Below are positions 62,732-64,000 of a stretch of DNA of 64,000 nt, piece by piece. How positions within the stretch are numbered: the stretch's first letter is position 1; the number at the start of each line of letters is the position of its first letter. The translations under genes were made by a program, and so were the position numbers. This DNA is from Pseudomonas fluorescens (GTDB taxonomy: Bacteria; Pseudomonadota; Gammaproteobacteria; Pseudomonadales; Pseudomonadaceae): positions 7,055,103 through 7,119,102 of the forward strand of contig NZ_CP012831.1 in the NCBI RefSeq assembly GCF_001307275.1, written 5' to 3'. The notes under the pieces are model-generated. The model had not been told where the DNA came from. It saw only the letters and a list, made by a program, of their open reading frames with translations, and made no database searches.

Positions 62732-63444
62732 AGTCTACCCGCCGCTCCATAGTGAAATCCCTTGGCGTATTGGCCGCTCTGCCTTGGCTCATCCCCGCGA
62801 GTCGCGCCTTTGCAGTCGCGCCAACACGCATCGGCGTGATCGGTAGCGGCTCGCTGGGCGGCACGGTAGGTCGGCTGTGGGTCGAGGCTGGACATGAGGT
62901 CATGTTCTCTTCCCGCCATCCAGAGCAATTGCAAGACATGGTTGAGGAGTTAGGGCCACGCGCTTCGGCCGGCCTGCCGATGGCGGCAGCGGAGTTCGGC
63001 ACCGTGCTTCTGTTGGCTATTCCGTTTGAGGCGCTGCCCCAGGTCGGGCGAGACCTGCACAGTGCCTACCGCGGCAAGATCGTTCTGGACTCCACCAATC
63101 CTTGGGGCACAAGCAGCAGCGATGTATACCGCGAAGCGCATAACCTGGGTGTTGCTCAAACCGTCGCGAAGTACATGACCGGCGCGCGACTGGTGCGCGC
63201 ATTCAGTGCCGTCGATGCCACCGTAGTGGCAACGTCTGCCTCACGACCGGGCGGGCGCATTGGCATGCCCATCGCAGGAGATGACGCCGAGGCCATGCGG
63301 GTCGCCGCCGACCTGGTACGCGATGTCGGTTGCGATCCAGTCGTCGTGGGCAACCTGGCTGCCTCCACCTCGTTCCAGCCCGGCAGGCCGGGCTTTCGCG
63401 CCCATCTGACCGCACCGGAACTGCGCCGCCTCCTCGGCCTGTAG
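62728..63444 (+). CDS. Tat-exported NADP-binding protein of the F420-dependent reductase family
   Basis: The 238-residue protein starts with a twin-arginine motif (STRRSIVKSLGVLAALPWLI, with SRAFA before the likely cleavage site near residue 30), followed by a dinucleotide-binding motif GVIGSGSLGGTVGRLW (about 37-52), LLLAIPFEALPQVGRDL and DSTNPWG. It is the same family as 1701-2375, which has no signal. It should bind NADP(H) and be exported folded. The ATG overlaps the carrier stop (ATGA), so it is the last gene of the operon. Confidence 0.87.
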   Translation: MKSTRRSIVKSLGVLAALPWLIPASRAFAVAPTRIGVIGSGSLGGTVGRLWVEAGHEVMFSSRHPEQLQDMVEELGPRASAGLPMAAAEFGTVLLLAIPFEALPQVGRDLHSAYRGKIVLDSTNPWGTSSSDVYREAHNLGVAQTVAKYMTGARLVRAFSAVDATVVATSASRPGGRIGMPIAGDDAEAMRVAADLVRDVGCDPVVVGNLAASTSFQPGRPGFRAHLTAPELRRLLGL

Positions 63445-63631
63445 CGCAGAGCACGGGTGGCCGCGCAGATAAGCAAGAAACCTTGCTGCTAGCACCCACC
63501 TCAACAATCGGCCGGTGGATCACACTGCCGGGCTCTCATGAGTCGGGCAGTATGATCGCGAGGAAGCTAAATTGAACCGCCGGGTGATCGGAAATATGCC
63601 GCTCTCCTGTCACCCGAACACCCTTCTGCAC

Positions 63632-64000
63632 TCAGCTCATCCAGTTCCCGCCATCAACGTTGTACGTTTGTGCGACGATGTAATCGCTCTCCGAGCCCGC
63701 CAGGAAAATAGCCATTCCTACCAGATCCTCTGCCGTCCCCATTCTCCCATACGGAACTTCAAGGCCGACGAGCCGCTTCTTCTCACCTAGAGGTCGGTTC
63801 TCGTGTTTGGCGAAGAGCGCGTCGACACCGTCCCAGTGTTCGCCATCGACAACCCCCGGGGCGATCGCATTGACATTGATTTTGTGCTTGATGAGGTTGA
63901 GGCCAGCAGACTGCGTAAGGCTGATGACCGCCGCCTTGGTGGCGCAGTAGACGCCTACCAGCGCCTCACCGCGGCGACCCGCCTGGCTAGCCATGTTGAT
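63632..64000 (-). CDS. sorbitol dehydrogenase (L-iditol 2-dehydrogenase) of the SDR family, 5' end beyond window
   Basis: The visible 122 residues are the C-terminal part of an SDR: NMASQAGRRGEALVGVYCAT followed by KAAVISLTQSAG gives the Tyr-x3-Lys (YCATK), then NVNAIAPGVVDGEHWDGVDA and the ending DYIVAQTYNVDGGNWMS. The sequence closely follows the SmoS/PolS sorbitol dehydrogenase that oxidises sorbitol to fructose. The frame is open through the window end, so the N-terminus and cofactor motif lie outside. It converges on the Tat operon, about 190 bases from its end. Confidence 0.88.
   Translation of the reverse strand: MNMASQAGRRGEALVGVYCATKAAVISLTQSAGLNLIKHKINVNAIAPGVVDGEHWDGVDALFAKHENRPLGEKKRLVGLEVPYGRMGTAEDLVGMAIFLAGSESDYIVAQTYNVDGGNWMS

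Overview
The window looks like a chromosomal stretch of a fluorescent-type Pseudomonas. The main evidence is a Pseudomonas-style pqqABCDE set whose 24-residue PqqA ends FEVTMYFANR, an OprB-type porin, a TtgABC/MexAB-OprM-type RND pump, and many LysR regulators next to oxidoreductases and MFS carriers. I see no rRNA, tRNA, CRISPR array, insertion sequence or phage gene. The DNA reads as a series of metabolic accessory modules.

Layout. (1) 0-12.6 kb: small regulator/enzyme/transporter modules. These are a GMC oxidoreductase with an F420-type NADP-binding protein, MFS and AbrB-family membrane proteins, an exported alpha/beta hydrolase, a periplasmic cupin, and a LysR gene cut down to its DNA-binding domain. 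(2) 12.7-36.4 kb: a large catabolic region built around CoA esters. It has an aldehyde dehydrogenase, rubredoxin, a FadB-like fusion, a thiolase-fold protein with its DUF35 partner, a lactonase, three dehydrogenases, a cytosolic CapA-like protein, an MHS-family carrier, a chemoreceptor, IclR and LysR regulators, two crotonases, a 2Fe-2S flavoprotein reductase and an NDP-forming acyl-CoA synthetase. I cannot name the substrate. (3) 36.5-48.4 kb: a periplasmic oxidation block with an exported SMP-30-type lactonase, a membrane PQQ dehydrogenase, tcuAB, an OprB porin and pqqABCDE. (4) 48.8-55.1 kb: a small lipoprotein and an RND tripartite pump. (5) 55.5-59.1 kb: XdhC, two LysR regulators and a cyclophilin-like protein. 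(6) 59.3-63.4 kb: a tight four-gene operon, divergent from a LysR gene. It encodes a Tat-exported SDR, a membrane-anchored metallo-beta-lactamase-fold enzyme, an ATP/ADP-translocase-like carrier and a Tat-exported NADP-binding protein. The window ends inside a sorbitol-dehydrogenase-type SDR gene.

How the parts may work together. Block 3 supports direct oxidation outside the cytoplasm: the porin admits substrate, the PQQ enzyme oxidises it, the exported lactonase opens the lactone, and pqqABCDE makes the cofactor. Block 2 looks able to activate an acid to its CoA ester, modify it by crotonase and dehydrogenase steps, and cleave it with the thiolase-fold/DUF35 pair. Its regulators and several palindromic sites lie between its transcription units. 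The best candidate for an undescribed system is block 6. There, two proteins that should need a nucleotide cofactor carry Tat signals and are co-transcribed with a carrier related to nucleotide exchangers. Functional statements here are inferences from motifs and gene order; no searches were run.
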